43,723 nt of DNA from Planctomycetota bacterium (GTDB taxonomy: Bacteria; Planctomycetota; Planctomycetia; Pirellulales; Pirellulaceae), in assembly GCA_029979005.1 (NCBI GenBank), contig JAPOIJ010000019.1:1-43723 (forward strand), written 5' to 3'. The notes beneath the pieces were generated by a model. It had not been told where the DNA came from, searched no databases, and worked only from the letters and a program-made list of their open reading frames with translations. Numbering within the stretch: the stretch's first letter is position 1; the number at the start of each line of letters is the position of its first letter. The position numbers were made by a program, and so were the translations under genes. Positions 43,490-43,723 of this stretch are shown here, piece by piece.

Positions 43490-43723
43490 TTAATCCCAGT
43501 CGTCATCGTCGTCATCCCAATCATTTTCGCCGAGATCCTCTTCGTCGTCGTCACCGACCTCTTCCCACTCGTCGTCTTCTAAGTCGTCGTCGTAGCTGTA
43601 CTCTTCTTCTTCTTCGTACTCGCCGTCTTCTTCTTCGTACTCGCCGTCTTCTTCTTCGTACTCGCCGTCTTCTTCTTCGTACTCGCCGTCTTCTTCTTCG
43701 TACTCGCCGTCTTCTTCTTCGTA
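43490..43723 (-). CDS. Highly acidic repeat protein (5' end beyond window)
   Basis: A frame open through the right edge of the window, 77 codons visible plus the stop TAA at 43492-43490. Read on the minus strand, it encodes repeats of YEEEDGE followed by a C-terminal acidic tail ending in DWDDDDDDWD. Except for a few Tyr, Trp, Gly, Ser, Leu, Asn and Val, every residue is Asp or Glu. The frame is kept open across the repeats and the tail is not repetitive, which argues for a real protein C-terminus. The N-terminal part and function cannot be seen; acidic tails often bind basic proteins, nucleic-acid-binding proteins or cations. Confidence 0.7.
   Translation of the reverse strand, partial: YEEEDGEYEEEDGEYEEEDGEYEEEDGEYEEEDGEYEEEEEYSYDDDLEDDEWEEVGDDDEEDLGENDWDDDDDDWD
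43616..43723. repeat. 21-bp tandem repeat (five units plus a partial)
   Basis: Unit GTACTCGCCGTCTTCTTCTTC starts at 43616, 43637, 43658, 43679 and 43700, with a sixth beginning at 43721. The visible units are identical. The length is a multiple of three, so copy-number change keeps the frame of the acidic protein. The array continues past the window end. Confidence 0.95.

Noticed and set aside
43616..43723. Tandem array considered as a CRISPR
   Set aside because: Units are contiguous without spacers and keep a coding frame, so it is a coding repeat.

Overview
This window looks like a chromosomal segment of a planctomycete, probably a Pirellulaceae-type marine lineage of moderate GC. The assignment is inferred from gene content and style: Ser/Thr kinases carrying RDD membrane domains, several TTG starts, proline-rich secreted proteins, a DUF1570-like metallopeptidase, and PilT/GspE-like ATPases beside a CvpA-like protein. 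There are no IS elements, CRISPR arrays, tRNAs or rRNAs that I can see. The content is mostly housekeeping, mixed with divergent signalling and membrane systems.

Layout. 1-3351: end of a haem-copper oxidase operon, with an A2-type subunit I (5' truncated), a CoxIII with an inserted membrane pair and His-rich loop, a subunit IV, and a second compact CoxIII. 3494-8611: rarA, a zinc-ribbon membrane protein (minus strand), a LysM plus catalytically dead L,D-transpeptidase-like secreted protein, and a CocE/NonD serine hydrolase. 8642-14718 (minus strand): a glycogen/alpha-glucan group (GH57 enzyme, GalT-like transferase, glycogen synthase GlgA) and folK with a C-terminal extension. 14719-15651: about 930 bp without a convincing gene. 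15652-19056: def, fmt and miaB, a formyl-methionine and tRNA-modification group. 19128-23423: a divergent pair made of an FHA-pseudokinase and a large zinc-ribbon/kinase/RDD/pseudokinase/RDD protein. 23713-29351: a small Cys-rich secreted peptide with terminator, an orphan metal-type ABC binding lipoprotein, a HExxH metallopeptidase-like protein, glyA, a small membrane protein and a TPR protein.

29493-36229: prfB, with a programmed +1 frameshift site (CTT TGA C), then a PilT-like ATPase followed by two tandem GspE-like proteins that have both lost the P-loop lysine, then a CvpA-like membrane protein. This is the best candidate for an undescribed system: one intact secretion/retraction-type motor ATPase made together with two degenerate, zinc-binding paralogues, one of them membrane anchored. 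36272-40975: fabI, then two receiver-less sigma-54 activators flanking rplU; the second appears to lack any ATG/GTG/TTG start and may start at ATT. 41241-43447: a HemX/CcsA-like membrane protein translationally coupled to hemA. 43490-end: C-terminal part of an extremely acidic protein built on a 21-bp tandem repeat.

A recurring theme is loss of catalytic residues beside intact paralogues or folds: the L,D-transpeptidase-like protein, the FHA kinase, the second kinase module of the RDD protein and the two GspE-like proteins. I read these from the residues at the expected motif positions; no database search was possible.
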